From NCBI RefSeq assembly GCF_905220365.1, contig NC_061126.1, positions 3,100,001-3,164,000 on the forward strand: DNA of 64,000 bases, in the 5' to 3' direction. Made by a program: the position numbers and the translations under genes. Below, one piece after another: positions 42,701 through 56,400 of this stretch. The stretch is from Vanessa cardui (Eukaryota; Arthropoda; Insecta; Lepidoptera; Nymphalidae). The notes under the pieces were generated by a model, which ran no database searches, had not been told where the DNA came from, and saw only the letters and a list, made by a program, of their open reading frames with translations. Within the stretch, counting starts at the first letter, position 1, and the number at the start of each line of letters is the position of its first letter.

Positions 42701-44699
42701 TTGTTTTGAAATTGATAAGAATTAGTATGGAAAATGCATAGGAGCTTTAAGTACAAGTCATACATAGACAAGATAAATTTATATAATATAATAAGGTAGG
42801 TAGGTAGGCGTAAGTTTTATTTAACAATATAATATTTTATGATTACAGATACCTATTTGTTTCAATATTTTCATCAAATTAATTTTATAAACAGTTATGC
42901 ATCATTAAAATTTTCAAGACATATTTTTTATTCACTGATTCATAAGAGAAATTATGTTAAATTTGTATAGACCTTGATTTAACTATATTTAGCTCATCTG
43001 AACTACCCCAATACCTCAGGATATACATACATTTAATATTATCTCCATGGTATTATTAAGTAACAACTATAATATATCTAAATTAAGTATTGCTATTGAA
43101 AATTTGGGGTTGTAGTATATTATAATTTTAAGTCTTTTTTTAACTGACAAGTGTATTGTCATTTGGCAATATCATTTGGTATATTAATAAACAAAGTGAC
43201 TTTAGTAAAAATACTAATAATTAGAATTTGGATAGCATAATTTAACAAATCAATAAGGCTTTTTAATTCATATTTTGATCTAGTATCTATACAATAAAAA
43301 AAAAACATTAGCTTTGTCTTAGAAGTAAAACTGTTTAAAAAGCTTGTGTTAAATTTTACTATAAAGGCTTCATTATACAGTATATTAAATCACATCACCA
43401 CAACTGTTTATATTTTACAAGAAAAAAAAAGCTACATTTGTATTGTATAGTTGGCTGGAGTGCCACAAGGGTCAGTTTTGGAACCAATTATATACATTAT
43501 TTATGCAGTCCATTTCCAAACACCATTAAACATTACCATTGCTACATTAGCAAAGGATACTACGTAAATAGCAAGCAACATAAATTCTGAAGTAGTAGCG
43601 ACGATAAATGACTTCAAGTATGGAGAAATACAAAGTGCAAGTAGATTTGTCCATGTGATATTTATTAAGTTTAAGTTATTAGACCCCATGTAATATTAGA
43701 TATTTTTATAATTGTTATAAACTTGTACTTGTTCAGAAGCAAGAAAACTCTGACACTAATGTATGGGTTACATAAAAATATATCAAATAAATTGAAACAG
43801 AAGAAAACTTCTATATATTAATAATTTACCAAGTGGTAAATCGTTATTATTATCTTAATTGTCATTTACTTTTGTACTTAAAAAATTGTTTCCCCACAGG
43901 TGGGATGAATGTAGCGAACGTGGGTGGTAATATGGTAGTGACGAATAGTAACATGACAGGCCCGAACATGCTCGGCGGGGGCATCATCAACAATGTGAAC
44001 AAGCAGCTGCCGACGCTTATGGGCAACAACCACCATGGGACACCGCCCCACCATCCTCATGCACAGGTCTGTTTCATATCATTTGATGTATTTATTAAAT
44101 ACCTTAAAATATTTTGAATCCAGATTTAATTGATCACAAATATAAATCTAGTTCCATTGTTTGGAAATGATATCCTCTTATCATTAAAAAATGTTTAAAC
44201 TTGAGTTGTTGACGTTTAAAAGGTTTTTATATGTACTCAACTAAAGGTTTTTCTTTTATATCATACACTCATGCACAAATAGATAATATGTATCCAAGCA
44301 CACTTAAAGAATTACTTTTCACAGGCAATGCAAAACGGCCCTCTCGGCGGTAGAGTGGGCGGAGTCGGTGGTGTGGGAGTGGGCGTGGGTATGCAAGCGC
44401 CTAGCATGCGCGGTGGCCTAACGCACGGCGCGCACGCCTCCCACGCGGCGCACGGCGGGCACGCGGCGCACGGCGCGCACGCAGCCCACGGCGCACATGC
44501 ACGCATGGGCGCACCCGGTGGTGGTGGTCACCCGCTCGCGCCCTACCACCCCGCGTACGGGCAGCCGGCGGCAGGCGGTGCGGCGCAGCGGGCGGCCGGC
44601 GTGCGGTTCGGCCCGCCGCCCGAAGCCGGCGGTGGAGCGGCGCAGGCCGTCCCGCCCGCACCTTCACCGCAGACCCCTGGCGCACCCGCCGGCGGACAG
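39748..44699 (+). CDS. nej: CBP exons 1-5: disordered N-terminus
   Basis: Residues 1-346. The start [16 protein letters not shown] and the [12 protein letters not shown] segment match the N-terminal region of CBP proteins, which in vertebrates carries the nuclear-receptor interaction region. Exons 3-4 are Asn, Gly and Met rich. Exon 5 (44325-44699) is very GC-rich and contains Gly-Val repeats and an [21 protein letters not shown] His-Ala repeat. Introns 1 to 3 are long and AT-rich. Confidence 0.88.
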
Positions 44700-47454
44700 G
44701 TGAGATATTATATTACATACTCTTATGGCATAGCAATCAATTACGATTATAATTGTTTTGTTAACCTCTTGTTTGTTGAAACACCGGCTCCCGGTATAAA
44801 CACATTTTGGCCGCAACTGTTGACATACCGGGAGCCGGTATGGCTAAGTGTGTTCTGTTATTCGCTCTGAAGTACCCTTTGTTGAAAGTTTATATATTAG
44901 CTATGATTGAGTATTTATATAGAAATGGTTGAAAGTGAATAAAAATTATTCAATTTACAATAAGATTCATAACTTGAATTGACTTGATTCGTACTAAATA
45001 CGGAGAAAATCTAGTTACAATAAAAGTCTGTCTCAAAATTGGGCTGTCTGTTGACCATACCGGCTCCCGGTATAACAGGTAACACAAGGTGGGCTAATGT
45101 CATTTAACATACGAAAGGATAAATAATAATTTACGTTATGATATTAAACAGTCCCAACCGCAAGCGGCGACGCAATCAGCATCGTCGCAGCCAACGCAGC
45201 AACCAAACACGGGCTCGATCGCCGATCCCGAGAAGAGGAAATTAATCCAGCAGCAACTGGTACTGCTGTTGCACGCGCATAAGTGTCAGCGACGTGAGAG
45301 CCAATCTAACGGCGAGACGTGGCAATGTACGTTACCGCATTGCAAGACTATGAAGAGTGTGCTTAACCATATGATGTCGTGTCAGGTTAGTAGCACTGAT
45401 TTCTTGTAATATTTTTTATCACAATGCTATAATGTTTGCAAATTAATGTTTTTAGCCGAAATAGAAACGGTTTACAAATTTAATTAGAAAGAAATTTAAG
45501 GAATATTTAAAATATACATATTTGGATCAAATATTTATTTTCATTACACATTCTATAATGTGAATAACAAAATTTTAATTTTCAGGCGGGAAAGAACTGT
45601 GGCGTACCCCACTGCTCATCATCAAGACAAATCATAAACCATTGGAAACATTGTATAAAAAATGACTGTCCTGTTTGTTTGCCTCTCAAGCAAGCTGATA
45701 GGACTAGAACTAACCCTATGAATGGTAAGTGTTACAATAATCGTTGTGGTTAATAAAACTAACACTTTTGACTAATATTTTAACATATATTTAAGAAACA
45801 TGAAATAATTTCTGATATCTTTTTAATTGTACAACAGATTTTCGCAAAGCATGAACTGTTGTTATAGTAAATGTACATGTGTGTATGTCCAAGTGTAGTT
45901 GCAGTTTGATTTTGTTCAGGATTTTAAGAATAAAAGCCACATCTTTATACTCAAACTAATTCTTATACATGTATTTTAAAAAAGGAGTGCGCTTTTATAT
46001 TTATTTATAAATGATTTTAACAGAACTTTTTGGAAGTATTAGTTAGAAGAGTATTGTAAGGTATTTGACATAGTAAATGTCTCGAAGATATGTTTTTGGG
46101 TAAGTAATAATACATGTTACATTAGAGCGTATTTGTCCAGCGGCTGCTGTTTCCCACTCGAGCACCGGCGTAGGCTCGGTGGGCAGCGTGGGCACGGCAG
46201 GCGGAGGTGTCGGCGTGGGTGTGGGCGTGGGCGTTGGTTCTATCAGTGTTAACGTGGCGTCCGCGCCCGCACCCAACGCACTCCCCACAGTCAACCCACT
46301 GGCCGGTAAGTGTTACATAGCATGTTTTTTGGGTTGTTATATCAATTATACTCAAAATTAAACTGTAACATTAGGAAAACTGCTTCATTTATTTGACTTT
46401 AAATGTACTTTTTATACTAAAATGTGGTGCTTACTAAATAACATCTTGTTATTCACAATTGTACAATTTATTTATTTATTTAATATGGTGTTTATCAATT
46501 GGCTTTTTTTATTATTAAATAAATTAATGAAGTAATCTATTCAGGTGGAGTATCATCAGCGTCGGCCCAATCTGGGAACGCCGTCGGAGGAGTAGGTTCA
46601 GTGGGTGGAGTGGGAGGTGTCGGTTCGGTCGGCTCCGTGGGCGGCGGCGCGGGTGCGGACATGAAACGCGCATACGAAGCTCTCGGCATCGCGTGCCCCA
46701 CGTCGGTGGCGGGCATGGTGGGCGGCTTTGCGCGCGCACCCCTCCCCCGCATGACTGCACCGCGCCCGCCTTCACTCTCCGACGTCCTACCGCAGCAGCA
46801 GCCCATGCAGCAGCTCTTCGCGCACCAATCACAGTCTGATTTACAGCAGCAACAATCACAGCAGCAGCAACTTGTAAGGAAAAAATATTTTTGGTCAAGT
46901 AAAGGCTATTGTTACATATTTAATGCAATGTTTTTAATATTCTCTCTTTTATCAGATGGGCACGGGAACGTTGCAACTACCGGGAGGACCTGTCACAGCC
47001 AATCCCGTTTCTGGAACGAAAGAATGGCACCAGTCTATAACACCTGATCTCAGAAACCATCTTGTTCATAAACTGTAAGTTTTGTTTTCTATACACTTAC
47101 TGATTCTATGTAATCATTTATTTATTAGGTTTTTCTGCTACATCAATACTTATATATAGGTACATAACTTACATTTATTTCTCTTTTGACACATACAGGG
47201 TGCAAGCCATTTTTCCTACACCAGATCCTACAGCGATGCAAGATAAAAGAATGCATAATTTAGTTGCGTATGCGAGAAAAGTAGAAGGTGACATGTATGA
47301 AATGGCTAGTACGCGGTCTGAATACTACCATTTACTTGCCGAAAAAATATATAAAATACAGAAAGAATTGGAAGAAAAACGGCAAAAGCGAAAAGAGCAA
47401 CAACAACAGTTACAAGCACAGCAGCAGCAACAAAGTCAACTTCAACAACAACAA

Positions 47455-47492
<38 letters not shown>

Positions 47493-50400
47493 ACAGCAGC
47501 AGCAGCAACAACAACAACCTGGAGGAGTATTAGGTGGAGTCATGGGTGGCGTCAGGCCTACGGCACCTGGCGTGGGTGTGGGAGTTGGCGTCGGAGGAGT
47601 TGGAGTTGGAGTGGGAGTAGGTAGTGGCGTTGGCCGGCCTAACTTGCCGCCTCAGCCTGGGTTACCCGCAATGCGCATCCCCTCGCCTGGCATGCCGCTC
47701 ACTATGCAAGGCAACCGAATGACGTACCAGTCGAATCTAGTGGGCCCACCTGGACCTAGTCCCAACCAGGTATTGTTTACATGTATTTATGTATAAAGAA
47801 ACAGTTATATTATTTTGTGCTTGGTAATGTGACTCACTTATTGCAACTCTTTTTCCCTTTAGATGCCTCAGACACCAAACGGCGGAAGCGTAGGAGGAGT
47901 CGGCAGCGTCGGGAACCCCGGAATGTCACCTTTCGGACAGCCGATGACGTCCCCGGTGCCGCAATATCCACTGCAGAGCAACGGCCCCGCCGCGCTCGCG
48001 TCTCCCGGCCACGGAGCGGCAGAGGCGAAGGTGCGTCTCGCCGGCGGGCCCGTCGCCAGCCCCTTCATGAACCACACCGCGTTTCGTAACGAGACGGGCG
48101 CCGCGTCCCCGGCCGGCGGCGCGGGCGGCGTGGGCGGCGCCGCCACGCCCGCCACGCCGCTCGCGCACGCCAGCCCCGCGCCCGACCCGCGCCCCGCCTC
48201 TCGCCCGCCCTCCGCCGCCGCGCCTATATCCGCGCAGATGGCGGCGCTGCAGGCCGCCGAAGACAGCCCGCCCGATGTTAAGCGGGACCCCGATGACGTG
48301 CGAGTCAAAGAGGAACCCGAAGATCCTGACTGTGGTGGAAAAGGAATGCGCGACGAGACGCCACGCGATAAAGATTCGAGTCTCGACAGGCCAGATCCCT
48401 TCTTGAAGCAGGAAATCAAGCGAGAAATTAAACGCGAAATCAAAGAGGAGCCGCCAGAAACGCCAACAGGCGCGGACGCTGCGGCTTCAGATCGCGGACC
48501 CAAAAAGACGTTCGCGTTCAAGCCGGAGGAACTACGGCAGGCGTTACTTCCAACGCTCGAGAAGTTGTTCCGCCTCGATCCCGAGTCGCTGCCTTTCCGC
48601 CAGCCGGTGGACGCGCAAGCCCTTGGTATCCCAGACTACTTTGACATTGTGACCAAACCAATAGATCTCTCCACAATCAAGATGAAGCTCGACCGCGGCC
48701 AGTACAAAGATCCATGGGAGTATGTCGATGACGTCTGGCTTATGTTTGAGAACGCTTGGCTATACAATCGCAAGAATTCACGGGTCTATAGATATTGCAC
48801 TAAGGTAACTATCGTGAATATATAAAAACATGAAATTATATTCATTGAAATTGTATTATTTTACTAATCTTGTATGTTATGTTTCGTAGCTGTCAGAAGT
48901 GTTTGAAGTAGAAATAGATCCCGTGATGCAAAGTCTGGGATACTGTTGCGGTCGCAAGTACACTTTCAACCCACAAGTGCTATGCTGTTATGGCAAACAG
49001 CTTTGCACAATTCCACGCGACGCTAAATACTTCAGTTATCAAAACAGGTTAGTAGTAGTGGATAAATATTAATCTAAATGTTTTTGAGTAATATCATTTT
49101 ATACCTGAAAAACTTGATTTTAAATATTTTTATAAGTTCCTATATATATAACTATAAGTACCTTTTAATTATCATAATCATCATACATACAATACCTATG
49201 CCTTCACAATCATAATGCCATTCCACTACAGTTTTTGTGTTGACCACTAAACATATATTTAATTCTTTAATCGATGTTTTATAAATACTTTGAATACCTT
49301 CCATACTAAAGTATAGAAATCCTCATCAATTCATTCCTATACACCTATCTGTCGCTTTTGTAGTCTGGTTATTGTCATAGAAAGCTACATATTAATGTTA
49401 TATAATTTTTTTCTTTGTTTTATGCTATCAGTACGTGTTTTTTTTCTTTAGTGGGAAAATGCTACTGTACATTATAGATATATGTGATTACCACCCTAAT
49501 ACCAGTATTACTCCATCTATGGGATCTATACTAATCCCTTTGCCATGTTCTTATCGCTTACTAATTTGTTTTCGCCCTCGCACGCCCTTGCCTGCACACA
49601 AACGTTCCTGTCACGCTTCATCACTCGCTCGGACTGTTATGAACTAAAGTCTAAAAGCGTATGGGGTTGTGTCCGATAGATACACCTTCTGCCAGAAGTG
49701 CTTCAACGACATCCAGGGCGACACTGTCACGCTCGGCGACGACCCGCTGCAGCCCCAGACGTAAGTGATCTTCTCTTATTATTTTATTTTTAAATACCCG
49801 TACAACTCTCAAACTTAATATATCGCCATTAACATAGCAGAGTAAAACATCTTTCAAGCATTAATGTTTACCTTGAGTGTTAATTTTTTATAAAACTCAA
49901 TTATTTTATTGCAGAGCGATCAAAAAAGATCAATTCAAAGAAATGAAAAATGACCATTTAGAGCAAGAACCATTTGTGCTTTGCATGGACTGTGGTAGGA
50001 AGCAGCATCAAATATGTGTGTTGCACCATGACCAAATATGGCCTCAAGGCTTTTGCTGTGATAACTGTTTGAAGAAGAAAGGGGCGAAGCGGAAAGAGAA
50101 CAAGTTTAGTTCTAAGAAACTGCCTACTTCTAAGCTCGGCATTTATATTGAAACTAGAGTTAATAATTTCCTTAAGAAAAAAGAGGCTGGCGCTGGCGAA
50201 GTGCATATCAGGGTTGTCGCATCGTCCGATAAGGTAAAATATTACGTTATAACTTATAAGTAATACCCTTCTTTCATCAGTACAATTAACATATAACAAA
50301 AAAAACATACTCCAATATATAATATTTGCAGATGGTCGAAGTGAAACCAGGAATGAGATCGAGATTCGTAGAATCGGGGGAGTTGTGCGCCGAATTCCCG

Positions 50401-53400
50401 TATCGGGCTAAAGCGTTGTTTGCATTTGAGGAAGTTGATGGAACTGATATTTGTTTCTTTGGAATGCATGTGCAGGTATGTAACTTGATATTCTCTTCTA
50501 TCTTCTATGTATGTTTTGAATATATATGATTATTAGCAAGATTTTAACCTGCCTTTTTTTAGTCTGTGCAAAACTCGTTTTTAATATTATATAAATATTT
50601 TTCAGGAGTATGGTAGTGAAAGTCCATCGCCTAATACGAGGCGAGTTTATATAGCATATCTAGATTCAGTACATTTCTTCCAACCGAGGCAGTACAGGAC
50701 TGCTGTGTATCACGAGATTTTATTAGGATATTTGGATTACGCTAAGCAATTGGGTTATACAATGGCCCACATTTGGGCCTGCCCGCCTTCTGAGGGCGAC
50801 GACTACATATTTCACTGCCATCCGCCCGAACAAAAAATACCCAAGCCTAAAAGGCTACAAGAGTGGTACAAGAAAATGCTAGACAAGGGTATTATAGAAA
50901 GGATAATTTTAGATTACAAAGATATTCTTAAGCAAGCAATGGAGGACAATATCTCGTCAGCTGCTGAATTGCCTTATTTTGAAGGGGATTTTTGGCCCAA
51001 TGTCCTAGAAGAGTCTATTAAAGAATTGGATCAAGAAGAGGAAGAGAAGAGAAAGCAAGCTGAAGCCGCTGAGGCAGTGGTCAGTATCTTTTGTGTACAT
51101 TTTAACCATTTCATTTTCAAGTGTTTTTTTTATTTTTTTTGATATTATGACTTTACCATATACTTATTTATGACATTGAAATTCTCGCAAAATCTAATCC
51201 CATTACCATCATATCAACGGGAATTGCGATGTGAGAGAATATTTCTAACATGATTTTAGATATTCCAGTCTTCCGAAGAAAATGAACAAGGACCTGATGG
51301 AAAGAAGAAGGGCCAGAAAAAAGCTAAAAAATCAAACAAGTCAAAGGCCGCCCAAAGAAAGAACAGTAAGAAACAGAGCGATCAGCAACAAGGCAGTGAT
51401 CTCAGTGCAAAAATTTTTGCAACAATGGAGAAGCACAAAGAAGTCTTCTTCGTTATTAGGCTACATTCCGCACAGTCTGCCGCTAGTTTAGCTGTGAGTA
51501 GATTAAATTTAACTCTTACTTTAGACTTCTCTTACCCTGTTGACTATTTTTTATACTCGGATTTTCATTTACAGCCAATTCAAGACCCAGATCCATTAGT
51601 AAATTGTGACCTGATGGACGGTCGCGACGCGTTCCTGACGATGGCCCGAGATCGTCACTATGAATTCTCATCGACGCGGAGGGCGAGATTTTCCACACTT
51701 TGCATGCTTTATGAGCTCCACAACCAAGGTCAAGATAAATTCGTATACACATGCAATAGTTGTAAATCTCATGTTGAGACGAGGTACCATTGCACCGTTT
51801 GCGATGACTTTGACCTGTGCGTGCCCTGCTATGACAAAGAGGGTCACCCACACAAGATGGAGAAGCTTGGCTTAGACCTAGACGTCAGCTCGTCGCCGGG
51901 TGACATGAAGCAGGCTAACCCGCAAGAGGCGCGCAAGTTGTCCATCCAACGCTGCATACAGTCCCTGGTACACGCGTGCCAGTGTCGCGACGCCAATTGT
52001 CGCCTACCATCTTGCCAGAAGATGAAGCGAGTGGTCGCGCACACCAAGGTCTGCAAGCGCAAGACCAAGGGAGACTGTGCAATCTGCAAGCAACTCATTG
52101 CACTGTGCTGCTACCATGCGAAGCACTGTCAGGAGACGAAGTGCTCGGTGCCGTTCTGCAGCAGTATAAAGCAGAAGTTAAAGCAGCAACAAGTTCAGCA
52201 ACGCGTGCAACAGCAGCAGCTGCTGCGGCGGCGCATGGCGGCCATGAACACACGCGGCGGCGCGACGGGGGCCGCGTCGCCGCCCCCGCAGCCCGCGCCC
52301 GCGCTCGCGTCGCCGCCGCCCGCCAAGCCCGCCGCGCACGCCCTGCCGCACAACGTGCAGAAGGCGCTGCAGCAGGTACTTACTACTCTACTCTACTATC
52401 CATACAACTCCAAATCGATTCTAACAAATTCAAATTGACTATTTTATCATCACTTTGTCGTCTGTCTGTTTGCCAAGAGTCTTTATCTCGGAAACTCGTA
52501 GAGGTTTCTTGTTGAAATTAATGAACATGTTAAAATAGGAGTTTGTCATCGGCATGGAGTCAATGTAAAAAAATAATAGGCCGTTTATGCCGCCAAAAAC
52601 ATTATAATTTAACACTAAAGGGATTCTAACTATATAGGGTCTTTTCATTCGACCTATAGGGTGATATGTTATAGGAAAATAATTAAAAAAAAAAAAAAAC
52701 AATGTTTTTATATCCGGAACCAATTTTAATTGGTGGTCCAAATTTAAATTTAATTTATCAGTGTCATGTGGGGTATCGTAAGAAAGGGATTGGGAAAAAA
52801 TATTTAAACAGATTTTTATTTCGTTTTGGATTTGATATTTAAATCTATTTTTAATAATATGTACCGTTTTTTTTATAATATGTAAATGGTATTACATATT
52901 TGTACGGAACCCTCGTCGGGCGAGTCCGGCTGGTGCTTGTAGATAAATTTCTTAAAGGCAATGATTTCGCAACAGGTACAAGAAGAGGCGGCGCGACAGC
53001 AGACGCCGTCGTACGGCAAGCAGGCGGCAATGGGGCCGCCCGGCGGAGTGGGGGGAGTGGGGCTGGGCGTGGGCGCGGCCGCCGTGCGCGGCGCCGACTG
53101 GGGCGCGCGGTACCGCACGCCGCCGCCGCTGCACCACGCGCCGCACCACCGCCTGCCGCACCACGCGCCCGCGCCGCTCGCGCAGCACGCGCCGCTGCAG
53201 CACCACGCGCAGCACGCGCCGCACGCGCAGCACGCGCCCTCTGCCATACAGGTATTGCCATCGACCAAAACTTGCTTATCGTCAATGCAGGTCCTTGAAA
53301 AGTTAACTTTCGTTTGACAATCATTAATTACTTCACAAAAAAATCTGAGCAGCCTAGCAATTTTAATTTATTAGTATCTGTATCAGTTTATATTATTCTA

Positions 53401-56400
53401 ATAGCTGTATCTGTTTTGCACAATCTGTGTATTTGCTTGCAACTTGTCATATCATTTTATAGTTATAACCTTTTAATTTCTAAACATAGCATAAAGCATA
53501 AAACATAGCATAGCATAGTCAAAAAATATGAAAAAAAAAATCGAAATATACTTTCTTCAAGTAGCCTTTTACAGTCCACTAACTTTTCCATATATAGACA
53601 CTTAAACATGTTCAAAAATCAAATCTGAGCTATATTATACTATTATTACTATAGAAAAAACATTTATTAACAATATGTAAATCTATTTATATATTTTTTT
53701 CTACTATTTCTTACAAAAATATACTTGGATTGTTTAATTTTGAGAATTGTTTATGTTAGAAATATTTTTTCAAAATTCACTCTCAAGTTCTTATTGTGTG
53801 TCTAGTGCTTAATAGTAATAGAAAATATCTACTAATTACAAATTGTATTCCAGCAGAGAGCGGGTGCGCCGCAACAGCAGCAGCAGCAGCAGCAACCGAT
53901 GCATCAAAAGGCGTTGCAGCAGCTCATGGCCACGTTGCGCTCACCCGCCAGTCACAACCAGCAGCAGGAAATTCTGCAGATCCTCAAATCAAATCCACCA
54001 CTTATGGCAGCCTTCATCAAACAAAGAGCACAGGTAAAACAATAAAAAGATACGATTAATTACTGTAACAAAAAATATATATATCATTAAAAAAGTAGTT
54101 TATTTTAAAAAATGAAAGAAGTGACTTATTTGATTATTTTGAGTTAAGCTTTTTAATTATAGCGTTTAATAACAAAGTTTGATTGGCTACCACATATTTA
54201 CAAATTTTAATTACATTTTGTATTCTTCATATTGAATGTCTGCTGTAATTTAATTAATGACATGTTTCTCTTTTATTGCTCAGAATGCCCAAAATCAGCA
54301 ACAAACAGGCAGCGGTGTCGGCCCCGTCGGCAACGTCGGTGTTGGAAATGTCGGTGTCGGTGGTGTCGGCAATGTTAACGTGGGCCTCGGCGCCGGCGTG
54401 CCGCAGCAGCCGCAACAGATTCAGCATATGATGTCGCAGCCGCAGCAGCAGCAGCGGTTGCAACAAATGCATCAGATGCTACCTCAACAGACACAGGTCA
54501 GTTATTGACATTAGCACTACTCAAACTACACAGCAACAGGCCATTGTCGGATAGTAATAAACATAATAAAACCAGTTTTATATGCTGCCATATCATATAA
54601 GACTGATTTTTGAGATTAATTCTGTCTGTTCTCAAAATTATAAAATGGCAAAAAATTATAAATTTCCCCCTACAATTTTCGTTCGTTAAAATAAATAAAT
54701 AATTTAAAAGCAATATTCATAATTGTTGAATAAAAATCTTTGTGTACAAAGATATAAATTGTTTTTCGTTTGTTTGTTTCGAAGCATATTATACAGTAGA
54801 TTATAGTGGCTTTCCTTCAATAAACAATAAAATAAACATGGTAAAATTAGTACTGAATTATTTTATTAAATTTAACAAATAATATACCGCAAGTGTGGGG
54901 CTTTTTTGCAAGATTGTGACCCTCCCGGTCACGCACTTCAATCTTACATCATAATATTATTAAAACGCACTGAAAATAAGGGACACAATTTTATTTTTTC
55001 CCTCATTTATACCGTTTCGGCATGCTTGTGTCATCAGAGGCACGAGGAAAACTATTAATATCTAACATTCTCAAATGTCTCTGTGGGACAATTTTTATTT
55101 CTTTCATATAGCCTAATGTTTAAACATAACATGTATGGTGTACGTGGTTGTATATGTATATTGAATTAAAAAGCTATAGAATGTTAATTTAAGAGAATCC
55201 GTCTTATTTGTAGAGGAACTGCAACATATTTGAAATACTAGTCTGTTTTTTCGGATAAATATCACAAAATTAAAGTAACATCATAAACTAACAAGGCCAC
55301 TTTACAGTTGTTTTTCTTCATCAGGCTTCTCGATTCTTTTAAAGACAGTCGAAATGTCTATAAAGCGTCCTTTTTTGAAATCTCGATAACTTCGTGTTTC
55401 TTATGACGTTATCTTTAGGGCTTAATATTAATTTACAAAAAAAAATTATTCCATATTACCTGCAGGATTCCAAATATCTTACAATAGGCTATTTGACTGT
55501 GTGGCGAACGCGACACTTACCAGATCCCTACAACCTATATAACTTATATAAATAAAATATTATACATATAATCATATAATATCTTATATATTTTTCATAC
55601 ATTAAATAATAAAGGTAACATAAATACAAATATTACTATAACATATGTACATATAACTATACTATATATGTATACTATAATACTTATATACTTATATAAA
55701 TTACATAATAAATACATATTATATATACATGTTATACACAGTATAAATATCTACACTTTAAAAATCATATAAATAATTAAAATATAATATAATAATTTAT
55801 GTAATGTCGGAAGGCAGTCGCCGCGCGATCGTGTAATAGAAATGTCTTTTCTAAATAAATTACCGTTACTTTGAACAAAGAAACGTATGCGCATCGGTTC
55901 GGCCGCCTTCCGTCAAGCAGTCGAATCCTAGATCTCGTACTGAACGCACGTCGCTTATCGCTTAAATTTTGCTACACGATTTTGCACCTTAAGTCTTTGT
56001 ATTAAGTCATACTTCCTTCTTTCATCTAAACTTACCTTCATATTTCTTTCTTCTCATTTCTATTCTGTGCTGTGCCTGCCTATCTTCGTGTTTATTATTT
56101 CTACGAGAAATAAATTAGTAGTGGAAGAAACTTTGTTTTAATCAAACCTCATCTACAACATCATACACAACTCCGCTACATTGGTGACCCCGCTGAAAAC
56201 AAAGAAGCTGAAAACGAAGAGGATTAATTAACCAACTCAAGTAAGGAACACTAGATTATTTGGTGGAATAAAATGGAACCACAAAATGAAGGTAACTCGA
56301 ACTTAAATGCCGAGTCACGACGACCATTTACACCTCACGACACGACCGACATATTTCGAGTCGGAGTGCGACCACCACCGTTCTGGGCAGAAGAACCTGC

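Noticed and set aside
47288..47533. 81-codon ORF with long Asn/Ser runs
   Set aside because: It is the shifted frame of the CBP KIX/polyglutamine exon (CAA/CAG read as AAC/AGC).
53796..54059. 87-codon ORF over CBP exon 21
   Set aside because: Wrong frame. The correct frame, in phase with both neighbours, encodes the NCBD ([19 protein letters not shown]).
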